Assembly (NCBI GenBank): GCA_028870815.1
Contig: JAGWOU010000017.1
Coordinates: forward strand, 1 to 13,576
Direction: 5' to 3'
DNA from: Rhodospirillales bacterium
GTDB taxonomy: Bacteria; Pseudomonadota; Alphaproteobacteria; Acetobacterales; Acetobacteraceae
Length of the DNA stretch: 13,576 bases
Part shown: positions 1 to 6,434 of the stretch, one piece after another
How positions within the stretch are numbered: position 1 is the stretch's first letter
Layout: each line of letters starts with the position of its first letter
Made by a program: the position numbers and the translations under genes
The notes under the pieces: generated by a model
Told to the model about the DNA's origin: nothing
What the model saw: the letters and a program-made list of their open reading frames with translations, nothing else
Databases searched by the model: none

Positions 1-298
1 TGGGGATGACCGCCCCCGCCGGAGCCAGCACGACTTTCAGGCCCGTGCGCGCAGTGGGCGCGCCGCAGACCACGGAAAGTTCCGCCCCGCCCGCCGTCAC
101 GCGGCAGGCGCGCAGGCGGTCGGCATTGGGGTGGGGCTGCGCTTCGATGATTTGGGCGATGGTGAAGGGCTTGAGCGCCTCGGCCTTGTTCTCGACGCCT
201 TCAACTTCAAGGCCGATCTTGTTGAGGGTGGCGAGGATGTCCTCCAGCGAGGCGTCGGTGTCCAGCCAGGTTTTCAGCCAGGAGAGGGAGAATTTCAT
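1..298 (-). CDS. pheT: Phenylalanyl-tRNA synthetase beta subunit, N-terminal part (runs off the left edge)
   Basis: Beta chain of the alpha2-beta2 cytoplasmic enzyme that charges tRNA-Phe. Only the first 99 codons are present. The ATG at 298-296 begins MKFSLSWLKTWLDTDAS, the classic PheT N-terminus. Around residues 55-65 is HPNADRLRAC, typical of the tRNA-binding OB-fold near the start of bacterial PheT, followed by VCGAPTAR. The start lies 3 nt after the pheS stop, so pheS and pheT are co-transcribed. The reading frame is open to the window edge and the remaining roughly 700 residues lie outside. The identification is firm from the N-terminus alone; nothing suggests a broken gene. Confidence 0.96.
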   Translation of the reverse strand, partial: MKFSLSWLKTWLDTDASLEDILATLNKIGLEVEGVENKAEALKPFTIAQIIEAQPHPNADRLRACRVTAGGAELSVVCGAPTARTGLKVVLAPAGAVIP

Positions 299-301
299 CG
301 C

Positions 302-1396
302 TTAAATTCCTTCGTGCAGGCTGGCGGGGGTGAGGGGTGAGACCCCGTAATGGCGCAGCCAGCGCACGTCGCTTTCAAAAAACAGCCGCAGATCGGCGAT
401 GCCGTGCTTGAGCATGGTGATACGCTCCAGCCCCACGCCGAAGGCGAAACCCTGGAAGCGGCGCGGGTCGATGCCGCAATTGGCGAGCACGTTGGGGTGA
501 ACCATGCCGGAGCCACCGATTTCCAGCCAATCCGTACCGCCGCCGATCTCGCCAGTTTTCCTGTTCCAGGCGATGTCGACTTCCATGGAAGGTTCTGTGA
601 AGGGGAAGTAGCTGGAGCGTAGCCGGACGGGCAGTTCCGGAACGCCGAAATAGGCGCGCAGGAAGTCGATCAGGCAGCCTTTCAGGTGGCCGAGCGTGAT
701 ACCCTCACCAATTACCAGCCCCTCGCATTGGTGGAACATGGGGGAGTGGGTGGCATCGTGGTCGGCGCGGAAGGTACGGCCGGGCACGATGATGCGGATA
801 GGAGCGGGTGAGGCGCTGAGCCCCTCGGTTTTGGCCCATTCCAGCATGGTGCGGATCTGCACTGGAGAGGTGTGGGTGCGCAGCACCGGCGGGCGGGCAT
901 TTTCCGCCGCCTGGAGATAGAACGTGTCCATCATCGCGCGGGCGGGATGATGGGAGGGGATGTTGAGGGCGGAGAAATTATTCCAGTCGCTCTCGATATC
1001 CGGGCCTTCGGCGATGGTGAAGCCCATGGTGGCGAAGATGGCGGCCAGCTCCTCCTGCGTGCGGGAGAGCGGATGCATCGCGCCCACCGAATCCGGGCGG
1101 GGCGGCTGGGTGACATCGATGCGCTCGGCGGCGAGCTTTTGTTCCAGGGCCTGCGCATCCAGCACCGCGCGGCGCGTGGAAATTGCATTGGTGATTTGCG
1201 TTTTTACAAGATTTATCTCGGCGCCAGCGGATTTGCGGGCTTCGGCGTCCATTCCGCTCAGCGATTTTAACAGCATCGTCACATTGCCGTTTTTGCCCAG
1301 CAGAGAGACGCGCAAATCCTCCAGCAAAGCCGCGTCCGCGGCCGCGATGGCGGGCAGCGCCGCCTCCACCAGACTCTTCAAATCATCGCTCTGCAT
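302..1396 (-). CDS. pheS: Phenylalanyl-tRNA synthetase alpha subunit
   Basis: Catalytic class II subunit of phenylalanyl-tRNA synthetase, 364 residues (family usually 330-370). The N-terminal 90 residues look like the helical coiled-coil arm. The catalytic core shows THTSPVQIR (175-182), motif 2 with PGRTFR (205-210) and THSPMFHQCEGL (216-227), the glycine-rich GGTDWLEIGGSGMVHP (286-301), and motif 3 GVGLERITML (320-329). The protein ends about 13 residues past the usual LRHYG terminus. The ATG at 1396 is preceded by AGAGG about 10 nt upstream on the minus strand. It leads the pheST operon. The usual rpmI/rplT genes are not directly upstream; the neighbour is divergent pal. Confidence 0.97.
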   Translation of the reverse strand: MQSDDLKSLVEAALPAIAAADAALLEDLRVSLLGKNGNVTMLLKSLSGMDAEARKSAGAEINLVKTQITNAISTRRAVLDAQALEQKLAAERIDVTQPPRPDSVGAMHPLSRTQEELAAIFATMGFTIAEGPDIESDWNNFSALNIPSHHPARAMMDTFYLQAAENARPPVLRTHTSPVQIRTMLEWAKTEGLSASPAPIRIIVPGRTFRADHDATHSPMFHQCEGLVIGEGITLGHLKGCLIDFLRAYFGVPELPVRLRSSYFPFTEPSMEVDIAWNRKTGEIGGGTDWLEIGGSGMVHPNVLANCGIDPRRFQGFAFGVGLERITMLKHGIADLRLFFESDVRWLRHYGVSPLTPASLHEGI

Positions 1397-1592
1397 CTTG
1401 AATCTGCCTCTATCTTACGGGGCAGGGCAGACCGCGAGCCGCCGGAAATGTCAAGCCGGGCAGCGCAGCCAGGGCGAAAACGAGGCTAAAACCCCAGTTT
1501 TCAAGGGTGTTACAAATAATCAACAGAGATGAAGAAAATTGTTGAAGCGGTGGAAACCTTTGTGAGTTGAACAATTTACGTTAATGTGGCGC

Positions 1593-1622
1593 TTGACCCT
1601 TCCCAGCCGGGAAGAGTACAGC
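1593..1622 (+). promoter_or_regulatory. Candidate pal promoter with an internal dyad
   Basis: TTGACC (1593-1598) lies 18 nt before TACAGC (1617-1622). The -35 is good and the -10 is weak. The spacer contains a perfect 6-bp inverted repeat, CTTCCC (1599-1604) and GGGAAG (1609-1614), around AGCC. A dyad between -35 and -10 could be an operator. No better -35/-10 pair was found closer to pal. The assignment is by eye. Confidence 0.3.
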
Positions 1623-1631
1623 CGCAATGTC

Positions 1632-1654
1632 TGCGCAATCATCGTGATTGCGCA
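1632..1654. promoter_or_regulatory. Perfect 10-bp palindrome in the pal upstream region
   Basis: The arms TGCGCAATCA (1632-1641) and TGATTGCGCA (1645-1654) are exact reverse complements separated by TCG. The element lies 53 nt before the pal ATG, just downstream of the candidate -10, so it would fall in the early 5' leader. It has no T-tract, so it is not an intrinsic terminator. It could be a dimeric regulator's operator or an RNA hairpin in the pal leader; the sequence does not decide between these. Confidence 0.6.
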
Positions 1655-1707
1655 ACCATTTGGCTAAATTTTGCTCACTCAATTTCGGACAGGGATCGGT
1701 TCCTACC

Positions 1708-2208
1708 ATGAAAATCAAAGCACTGGGCGCTCTTGCCGGCCTGGCCCTACTGGCAGCCTGCTCCTCCAACCCCGCCAGCACCGCTTCCAACACTGGGACC
1801 GGCGCTGAGGCTTCGACCGGCCCGGCTCCGGGCTCCGAGCAGGATCTGGTTGCCAATGTCGGCGACCGCGTGTTCTACGCCTTCAATCAGTCCAGCCTGT
1901 CCAGCGACGCTGACGCGACCCTGGGCAAACAGGCCGCTTGGCTTGCCAAGTATCCTTCCGTTAACGTGCTGATCGCCGGCAATGCCGACGAGCGCGGCAC
2001 CGAGACCTACAACCTGGCGCTGGGCCAGCGCCGCGCCAATGCCGCCCGCGACTACCTGGTTGCCCAGGGTGTTGCGTCTTCGCGCATCCAGACCATCTCC
2101 TATGGTAAGGATTGCCCGGTTGCCGCTGGCAATGACGAGTCTGCCTATGCGCAGAACCGTAATGCGATCACTTCCGTTCAGGGTTTCAACCCGCAGAACT
2201 GCAAGTAA
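1708..2208 (+). CDS. pal: Peptidoglycan-associated lipoprotein Pal
   Basis: Outer-membrane lipoprotein that binds peptidoglycan and works with the Tol system in outer-membrane constriction at division; 166 residues. The ATG at 1708 was chosen because it gives a lipoprotein signal, MKIKALGALAGLALLAAC, with lipobox LAAC and lipidated Cys18. Upstream in-frame starts would spoil this. A Ser/Thr/Ala/Gly-rich linker (19-45) leads to an OmpA-like domain (about 52-158) with VFYAFNQSSL, GNADERGT (91-98) and YNLALGQRRANAARDYL (101-117). Asp94 and Arg109 match the residues that bind diaminopimelate in the family. Cys136 and Cys165 are two further cysteines near the C-terminus that could form a disulfide in the periplasm. 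A strong terminator follows. tolB, the usual upstream neighbour, is absent. Confidence 0.96.
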   Translation: MKIKALGALAGLALLAACSSNPASTASNTGTGAEASTGPAPGSEQDLVANVGDRVFYAFNQSSLSSDADATLGKQAAWLAKYPSVNVLIAGNADERGTETYNLALGQRRANAARDYLVAQGVASSRIQTISYGKDCPVAAGNDESAYAQNRNAITSVQGFNPQNCK

Positions 2209-2244
2209 TAGGTTTTCTCCCGGCCCTGCGCCGTGAGTGAAGCA

Positions 2245-2278
2245 AACCGGCGGTCCGAAAGGCCGCCGGTTTTGTTTT
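2245..2278 (+). terminator. Rho-independent terminator after pal
   Basis: A 9-bp stem, AACCGGCGG (2245-2253) with CCGCCGGTT (2263-2271), is extended inside by CC/GG (2255-2256, 2261-2262), which close a GAAA tetraloop and leave one bulged T. The T-rich tail TTTTGTTTT (2270-2278) follows. This is a textbook intrinsic terminator and limits read-through from pal into cpoB. Confidence 0.9.
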
Positions 2279-2299
2279 GGGCGCTCCCGCGCCTATATT
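2272..2299 (+). promoter_or_regulatory. Candidate cpoB promoter
   Basis: TTGTTT (2272-2277), 16 nt, then TATATT (2294-2299). The -10 matches five of six consensus bases; the -35 matches only TTG and lies in the T-tail of the pal terminator. The strong terminator upstream makes a separate cpoB promoter likely. A good SD, GGAG (2324-2327), sits 5 nt before the cpoB ATG. Confidence 0.4.
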
Positions 2300-2332
2300 T
2301 GCCTGCATCCGTAGGCTCAGACTGGAGTTTCA

Positions 2333-3199
2333 ATGCGCTACCGAATTCCGCTTCTTGCCGCCGCACTGCTGATGCCGCTTGGTGCGTACGCCCAGCCGCT
2401 GATTCAGAGCCAGGAGGGCATCGCCCTGCAAAACGAGATTCTGCAACTGCAACAGCAGCTTCAGCAACTTCAAGCCCAAGGCGGGGGTAATGGCGGATCT
2501 TCGCTGGGCGGCAGCGCCCCGCCGCCGGCCTCCGGCAATGGAACGAGCAACGCGCTGCTGCCGAGCCTGTTGACGCAGGTGCAGCAATTGCAGGCGCAGG
2601 TGCAGACCCTGAATGGTGAAGTTTCCGATCTGCAACACCAGCAGCAGACGCAGAATGACCAGACGCAGAAAGAAATCGGCGACCTGAAATTCCAGATGAC
2701 CAACGGCGCTGGTGCGACGCCCGGCGCCCAAACGCAGGCCGCGCCGGGCACGGCCGGGCAAGGTACAGTCGCGCCGCCTCCGCCGCCTGTCGCGCCGCAA
2801 GCCGCCGCGCCGGACGACCCGAAGGCTGCCTTGCAGGCCGCGATTGGGGCTTACCAGAAGCATGATTATGCCACCGCCCAAAAGCTGGCGCAGGGTATTG
2901 TCACCCACCATAAATCCGCGCCGCAGGCTTACCGGGCGCAGTATCTGGTGGCGCAAAGCTATACGGCTGAAGGTGACCCAAGGAGCGCTGCCGTGGCGTA
3001 TTACAACACCTACAACATGAACAAGTCCGGCACATACGCGCCGCACTCCATGCTGGGGCTGGCCTCGTCGCTCGCCGCGATTCACCAGGACCAAGAAGCG
3101 TGCGAGACGCTGGCTTCGCTGAATAGCCAATACACCACGCCGCCTCCGGGGATGAAAAGCGAGATCGACGCGGTATCCAACCGCGCGCATTGCCAGTAG
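2333..3199 (+). CDS. cpoB: Cell division coordinator CpoB (YbgF), periplasmic TPR protein
   Basis: Tol-associated periplasmic protein that, in characterised relatives, links outer-membrane constriction to peptidoglycan synthesis; 288 residues. A Sec signal peptide (about 1-20, cleavage after AYA) is followed by a Gln/Leu-rich coiled coil (about 27-50), a Gly/Pro/Ser linker (50-75), a second coiled coil (about 77-123), an Ala/Pro/Gln linker (125-160) with a run of six prolines, and TPR-like helices from about 163 to 270 (AALQAAIGAYQKHDYATAQK, then AYRAQYLVAQSYTAEGDPRS). This matches the YbgF plan of an N-terminal trimerising coiled coil and C-terminal TPRs. Cys257 and Cys287 could pair. The SD is good. 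The 3' end overlaps the tilS start, and the position after pal is the usual one for cpoB. Confidence 0.93.
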   Translation: MRYRIPLLAAALLMPLGAYAQPLIQSQEGIALQNEILQLQQQLQQLQAQGGGNGGSSLGGSAPPPASGNGTSNALLPSLLTQVQQLQAQVQTLNGEVSDLQHQQQTQNDQTQKEIGDLKFQMTNGAGATPGAQTQAAPGTAGQGTVAPPPPPVAPQAAAPDDPKAALQAAIGAYQKHDYATAQKLAQGIVTHHKSAPQAYRAQYLVAQSYTAEGDPRSAAVAYYNTYNMNKSGTYAPHSMLGLASSLAAIHQDQEACETLASLNSQYTTPPPGMKSEIDAVSNRAHCQ

Positions 3200-4341
3200 C
3201 TGACGCCTTCGCCGCGGCAATGGCGCGGCTGCTGCCGCCGGAGGGCGCGCCGCGCGTGGCGGTGGCGGTTTCCGGCGGGGCGGACAGTACTGCTCTGGCG
3301 TTGTTGACCCGGGATTACTGCAAGCGCCGGGGTGGCGCGATGCTGGCGCTGATTGTGGACCACGGTCTGCGTAAAGAATCGGGCGCCGAGGCGGAGTTGA
3401 CGGTTATGCGCCTCGCGGCGCGGGGCATAGAGAGCCAGTTGCTTACCCTGAATTTGTGCCCTGGCGCCGCGTTGCAGGAGCGCGCCCGCCATGCCCGACA
3501 CGAGGCGTTGGCCAAGGCCGCAAGCGATGCCGGGTTTCTGCATCTCGCCCTCGGCCACCACAGGGATGACCAGTTTGAGACCGTGGCGATGCGAGCGCGA
3601 CATGGCTCTGGCGGGTTGGAAGGCATGGCGGGCTGGAGCGCCCGCAACGAGGTGGTGTTGATCCGCCCGCTGCTGGGCATCCGTGCGGCTGAATTGCGGG
3701 ATTATTTGCGAGCGCAGGGAATGGAGTGGGTGGAAGACCCTTCCAACCAGTCGCCAAAATTCGAGCGGGTTAGAATTCGCCAGGCGGGCGGGGGTCTGCC
3801 CCCGCGTGACCCGGCTGAGCGCGTGGCGCAAGAGCAGGAAGTGGCGGATTTCCTCGCCCGGCGGGCTAGGCTGTATCCCGAAGGCTATGCGGTGCTGGAC
3901 GCCGCTGCCGTACCCCCCGCGGCCTTGGCCGCTTTGTTGAGAACCATTGGCGGGCGTGCCCATGCCCCTCGACATGAGGCGGTTTCACGCCTGGCCGCCT
4001 GTTTGCGTGCGGCGACTTTGGGTGGGGTTCGCATTGCCCCGGCGGGCCGGCTAGGGCCAGGGTGGTTGCTGGCAAGGGAACCCGCCGCCTGTGCCCCTCC
4101 TGTTCCGGCGGTTAGCCATGCGCTTTGGGACGGGCGCTTCGTACTTACTGACCCGCGGGGCATGGCGAGCTTTGGTGCGTTGGGCCCGGATGCGGCGAGA
4201 TTCCGAGGGTTTGGAGGGATGCCCAGCCTTGTGCTGCGCGGGCTTCCGGCGCTGCGGGATGCGCAAGGGGGCGTGGTTTTTCCCGTGCCGGCGGTATTCT
4301 GCCCGCCTATGCCAGCCACGGCGCGGCCGTTTCAGTCTTAA
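3190..4341 (+). CDS. tilS: tRNA(Ile)-lysidine synthase TilS
   Basis: Uses ATP and lysine to convert C34 of the CAU-anticodon tRNA-Ile to lysidine, so that it reads AUA; cytoplasmic and normally essential. The 383 residues carry the PP-loop SGGADS near residue 29, the TilS signature GHHRDDQFET, and RPLLGIRAAELRDYL with EDPSN followed by RVRIR. The second half (LARRARLYPEGYAVLDAAAV, LGPGWLLAREPAA) resembles the divergent C-terminal region of alphaproteobacterial TilS. The start is uncertain. TTG at 3190 overlaps the end of cpoB by 10 nt and keeps FAAAMARL, which I recall as conserved in relatives. The ATG at 3220 would give 373 residues. Neither has a clear SD, which fits translational coupling to cpoB. 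Confidence 0.93.
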   Translation: MPVADAFAAAMARLLPPEGAPRVAVAVSGGADSTALALLTRDYCKRRGGAMLALIVDHGLRKESGAEAELTVMRLAARGIESQLLTLNLCPGAALQERARHARHEALAKAASDAGFLHLALGHHRDDQFETVAMRARHGSGGLEGMAGWSARNEVVLIRPLLGIRAAELRDYLRAQGMEWVEDPSNQSPKFERVRIRQAGGGLPPRDPAERVAQEQEVADFLARRARLYPEGYAVLDAAAVPPAALAALLRTIGGRAHAPRHEAVSRLAACLRAATLGGVRIAPAGRLGPGWLLAREPAACAPPVPAVSHALWDGRFVLTDPRGMASFGALGPDAARFRGFGGMPSLVLRGLPALRDAQGGVVFPVPAVFCPPMPATARPFQS

Positions 4342-4349
4342 CCTGAAAC
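4329..4349 (+). terminator. Weak hairpin over the tilS stop codon
   Basis: GTTTCAG (4329-4335) and CTGAAAC (4343-4349) form a perfect 7-bp inverted repeat around a 7-nt loop that contains the TAA stop. Only a short AT-rich stretch (ATTTATTT) follows, so termination would be inefficient at best. It may instead protect a 3' end. Confidence 0.3.
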
Positions 4350-4358
4350 ACGATTTAT

Positions 4359-4388
4359 TTGTGCTGGGCTAGGAATTCTGTGCATTAT
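4359..4388 (+). promoter_or_regulatory. Candidate ftsH promoter
   Basis: TTGTGC (4359-4364), 18 nt, CATTAT (4383-4388) is the best sigma-70-like pair in the 123-bp tilS-ftsH gap, with four of six matches in the -10. I found no clear sigma-32-type site, although ftsH is a heat-shock gene in many bacteria. The call is tentative. Confidence 0.25.
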
Positions 4389-4414
4389 GCCCAAGTGAGC
4401 TCAAGGGAAACTCC

Positions 4415-4459
4415 GTGCCTATGAGAGGGCGGAGGAACCGATTGAAAGAATTGGAATAG
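4415..4459 (+). CDS. Possible 14-codon upstream ORF (leader) before ftsH
   Basis: GTG at 4415 is preceded by AAGGGA (4403-4408) with a 6-nt spacing, and opens a 14-codon frame, MPMRGRRNRLKELE, ending in TAG at 4457-4459. An in-frame ATG lies at 4421. A second SD-like GGAGGA (4431-4436) inside it precedes an in-frame TTG (4442) by 5 nt. The stop lies 5 nt before the ftsH ATG, which has only a weak SD (GGA) inside this ORF's last codons. The frame includes the codons AGA, CGG, AGG and CGA. It could couple or tune ftsH translation. Frames this short also arise by chance, so the call is speculative. Confidence 0.3.
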   Translation: MPMRGRRNRLKELE

Positions 4460-4464
4460 TCTAG

Positions 4465-6381
4465 ATGAATAATCTGGGTCGAAATATTGCGCTGTGGGTT
4501 GTGGTGGCATTGTTTTTGGTGGTGCTGTTCAACGTGTTCCAGCCATCCAGCACGCAAAACAACTCATCGGAGATTGCTTATTCCAGCTTCCTGGATGAGG
4601 TGAAGAACAATCAGGTTCAAAGTGTTACCATCGCTGGGAATGACATCACCGGCACCACGAAGGATGGCAAAAGCTTCGAGACTTATGCGCCCGCGGATCA
4701 GACGCTGGTCTCCAAGCTGACGGATGCGGGCGTTAACGTATCCGCCAAGCCTGAGGGTGACACCATGAACCCGCTGCTGCGCGCGCTGCTTAATTGGGCG
4801 CCGATGCTGCTGATTCTGGGCGTGTGGATATTCTTCATGCGCCAGATGCAGTCTGGTGGTGGCCGGGCAATGGGCTTTGGAAAATCTCGCGCGCGGCTGC
4901 TGACCGAGAAGCAGGGCCGCGTGACGTTCGAGGATGTTGCCGGCATTGACGAGGCCAAGGGCGAATTGCAGGAGATTGTGGAGTTCCTGCGCGATCCGCA
5001 GAAATTCCAACGCCTGGGCGGTAAGATTCCCAAAGGCTGTTTGCTGGTAGGCCCGCCGGGCACGGGTAAGACGCTGCTGGCCCGCGCCATTGCGGGTGAG
5101 GCGAATGTGCCGTTCTTTACCATTTCCGGCTCGGATTTCGTCGAGATGTTCGTTGGTGTCGGTGCGTCCCGCGTGCGCGACATGTTCGAGCAGGGCAAGA
5201 AGAACGCGCCGTGCATTATCTTCATCGACGAAATTGACGCCGTGGGCCGGCATCGCGGTGCCGGGCTCGGCGGCGGCAATGACGAGCGCGAGCAGACATT
5301 GAACCAGATGCTGGTGGAGATGGACGGGTTCGAGTCCAATGAGGGCGTGATCCTGATTGCCGCCACCAACCGACCGGATGTGCTGGACCCGGCGCTGCTG
5401 CGCCCGGGCCGGTTCGACCGCCAAGTTGTGGTGCCGAATCCAGATGTGACCGGCCGAGAGAAGATATTGAAAGTGCATATGCGCAAGGTGCCTCTGGCCT
5501 CTGACGTGGATGCCAAGACCATCGCGCGTGGCACGCCGGGTTTCTCGGGCGCTGACCTTGCCAATCTGGTAAACGAGGCGGCGCTGCTGGCCGCGCGTAT
5601 CGGCAAGCGCGTGGTGGCCATGGCCGAGTTCGAGCACGCGAAGGACAAGGTGCTGATGGGTGCCGAACGGCGCTCGCTGGTGATGTCCGACGATGAGAAG
5701 AAGATGACCGCTTATCACGAAGGCGGGCATGCGATCTGCTCCATCACTCTGCCGGAATGTGACCCGGTGCATAAGGCCACGATCATTCCGCGCGGCCGGG
5801 CGCTGGGCATGGTGATGAGCCTGCCGGAAGGCGACCGTTACTCCATGAGCAAGGTGAAGCTGCTGCAACAACTGATTATGGCCATGGGCGGACGCGCGGC
5901 GGAGGAATTAGTGTTTGGGCCGGACAAGGTCTCCAACGGCGCTTCCGGCGATATCAAGATGGCGACCGACACCACGCGCCGGATGGTTTCCGAATGGGGC
6001 ATGTCTGAGAAGCTGGGCATGGTTTCATACGTGGATAGCGGGCAGGAGGTGTTCCTCGGCCACTCGATGGGAGGCGGAAAGAATGTCTCCGAAGCGACGG
6101 CAAGGGAGATTGATGACGAGGTGCGCCGGATCATCGATCATGCCTATGCCGAGGCGAAGCGCATCCTGACCGAGCGGCGCGAGGATCTGGAGCATCTGGC
6201 GCAAGGGCTGCTGGAATACGAAACGCTCTCCGGCGATGAGATTCAGATGGTGCTGCGCGGTGAGAAGATCGTCCGCAAAGTGGTGGACGAACCGATGCAG
6301 GACGGGAACCGCCGTGGCTCGGTGCCCACCGCGGCGCCGAAGCCCGATGTTCCCGGTGGGCTGGGGCCGGTTCCGGCCTAA
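4465..6381 (+). CDS. ftsH: ATP-dependent zinc metalloprotease FtsH
   Basis: Hexameric inner-membrane AAA+ protease that extracts and degrades membrane and short-lived cytoplasmic proteins; 638 residues, normal for the family. TM1 (about 7-26), a small periplasmic domain (30-108), TM2 (about 112-126), then the AAA domain with Walker A GPPGTGKT (196-203), pore loop MFVGVGA (228-234), Walker B IIFIDEID (251-258) and the second region of homology AATNRPDVLDPALLRPGRFD (299-318). The protease domain has the zinc site HEGGH (418-422), where most FtsH proteins have HEAGH, and the probable third ligand Asp496 in GASGDIK. The tail is Pro/Gly-rich. The gene follows tilS after 123 bp, as in other alphaproteobacteria, and ends at a shared bidirectional terminator. 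Confidence 0.98.
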   Translation: MNNLGRNIALWVVVALFLVVLFNVFQPSSTQNNSSEIAYSSFLDEVKNNQVQSVTIAGNDITGTTKDGKSFETYAPADQTLVSKLTDAGVNVSAKPEGDTMNPLLRALLNWAPMLLILGVWIFFMRQMQSGGGRAMGFGKSRARLLTEKQGRVTFEDVAGIDEAKGELQEIVEFLRDPQKFQRLGGKIPKGCLLVGPPGTGKTLLARAIAGEANVPFFTISGSDFVEMFVGVGASRVRDMFEQGKKNAPCIIFIDEIDAVGRHRGAGLGGGNDEREQTLNQMLVEMDGFESNEGVILIAATNRPDVLDPALLRPGRFDRQVVVPNPDVTGREKILKVHMRKVPLASDVDAKTIARGTPGFSGADLANLVNEAALLAARIGKRVVAMAEFEHAKDKVLMGAERRSLVMSDDEKKMTAYHEGGHAICSITLPECDPVHKATIIPRGRALGMVMSLPEGDRYSMSKVKLLQQLIMAMGGRAAEELVFGPDKVSNGASGDIKMATDTTRRMVSEWGMSEKLGMVSYVDSGQEVFLGHSMGGGKNVSEATAREIDDEVRRIIDHAYAEAKRILTERREDLEHLAQGLLEYETLSGDEIQMVLRGEKIVRKVVDEPMQDGNRRGSVPTAAPKPDVPGGLGPVPA

Positions 6382-6402
6382 GACAGCCGCCCACAAAAAC
6401 GG

Positions 6403-6434
6403 AAAACCCTTCCGCTCTGGCGGAGGGGTTTTTT
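6403..6434. terminator. Bidirectional terminator between convergent ftsH and panB
   Basis: A 13-bp stem, AAAACCCTTCCGC (6403-6415) with GCGGAGGGGTTTT (6420-6432), has one T-G wobble and a TCTG tetraloop. On the plus strand it runs into six Ts (6429-6434). On the minus strand the transcript reads TTTTCCGTTTTTG after the stem. The structure overlaps the panB stop codon (6433-6435) and serves both transcripts. Confidence 0.9.

Larger units (their letters stand above)
1397..1707. other. Divergent intergenic region between pheS and pal
   Basis: These 311 bp hold no gene I can support. On the minus strand, reading toward pheS, there is an exact TTGACA (1454-1449), but no good -10 at 16-18 nt; TAAGAT (1417-1412) is too far away. 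The plus-strand half nearest pal carries a candidate promoter and two dyads, listed separately. A minus-strand frame of about 37 codons starting with TTG ends near 1411, just before pheS. It contains scattered Phe codons but no Phe run and no terminator, so it is not called as a leader peptide. The middle (1500-1585) is clearly richer in A+T than the flanking genes, as expected of a promoter region. Confidence 0.6.

Noticed and set aside
1411..1524. Minus-strand frame of about 37 codons just before pheS as a Phe leader peptide
   Set aside because: It starts with TTG without a good SD, has three scattered Phe codons rather than a run, and no attenuator hairpin with a T-tract follows.
2330..3220. 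296-codon open frame on the minus strand covering all of cpoB
   Set aside because: The Arg/Leu-rich translation mirrors the Gln/Ala codons of cpoB. It has no signal, domain or SD, while the plus strand has a signal peptide, coiled coils and TPRs.
3082..3975. 297-codon open frame on the minus strand opposite tilS
   Set aside because: No family features; the plus strand encodes unmistakable TilS motifs.
4564..5871. 435-codon open frame on the minus strand opposite ftsH
   Set aside because: It is His/Arg/Gln-rich with no recognisable domain and lies fully inside the conserved ftsH gene; long antisense frames are expected in GC-rich coding DNA.
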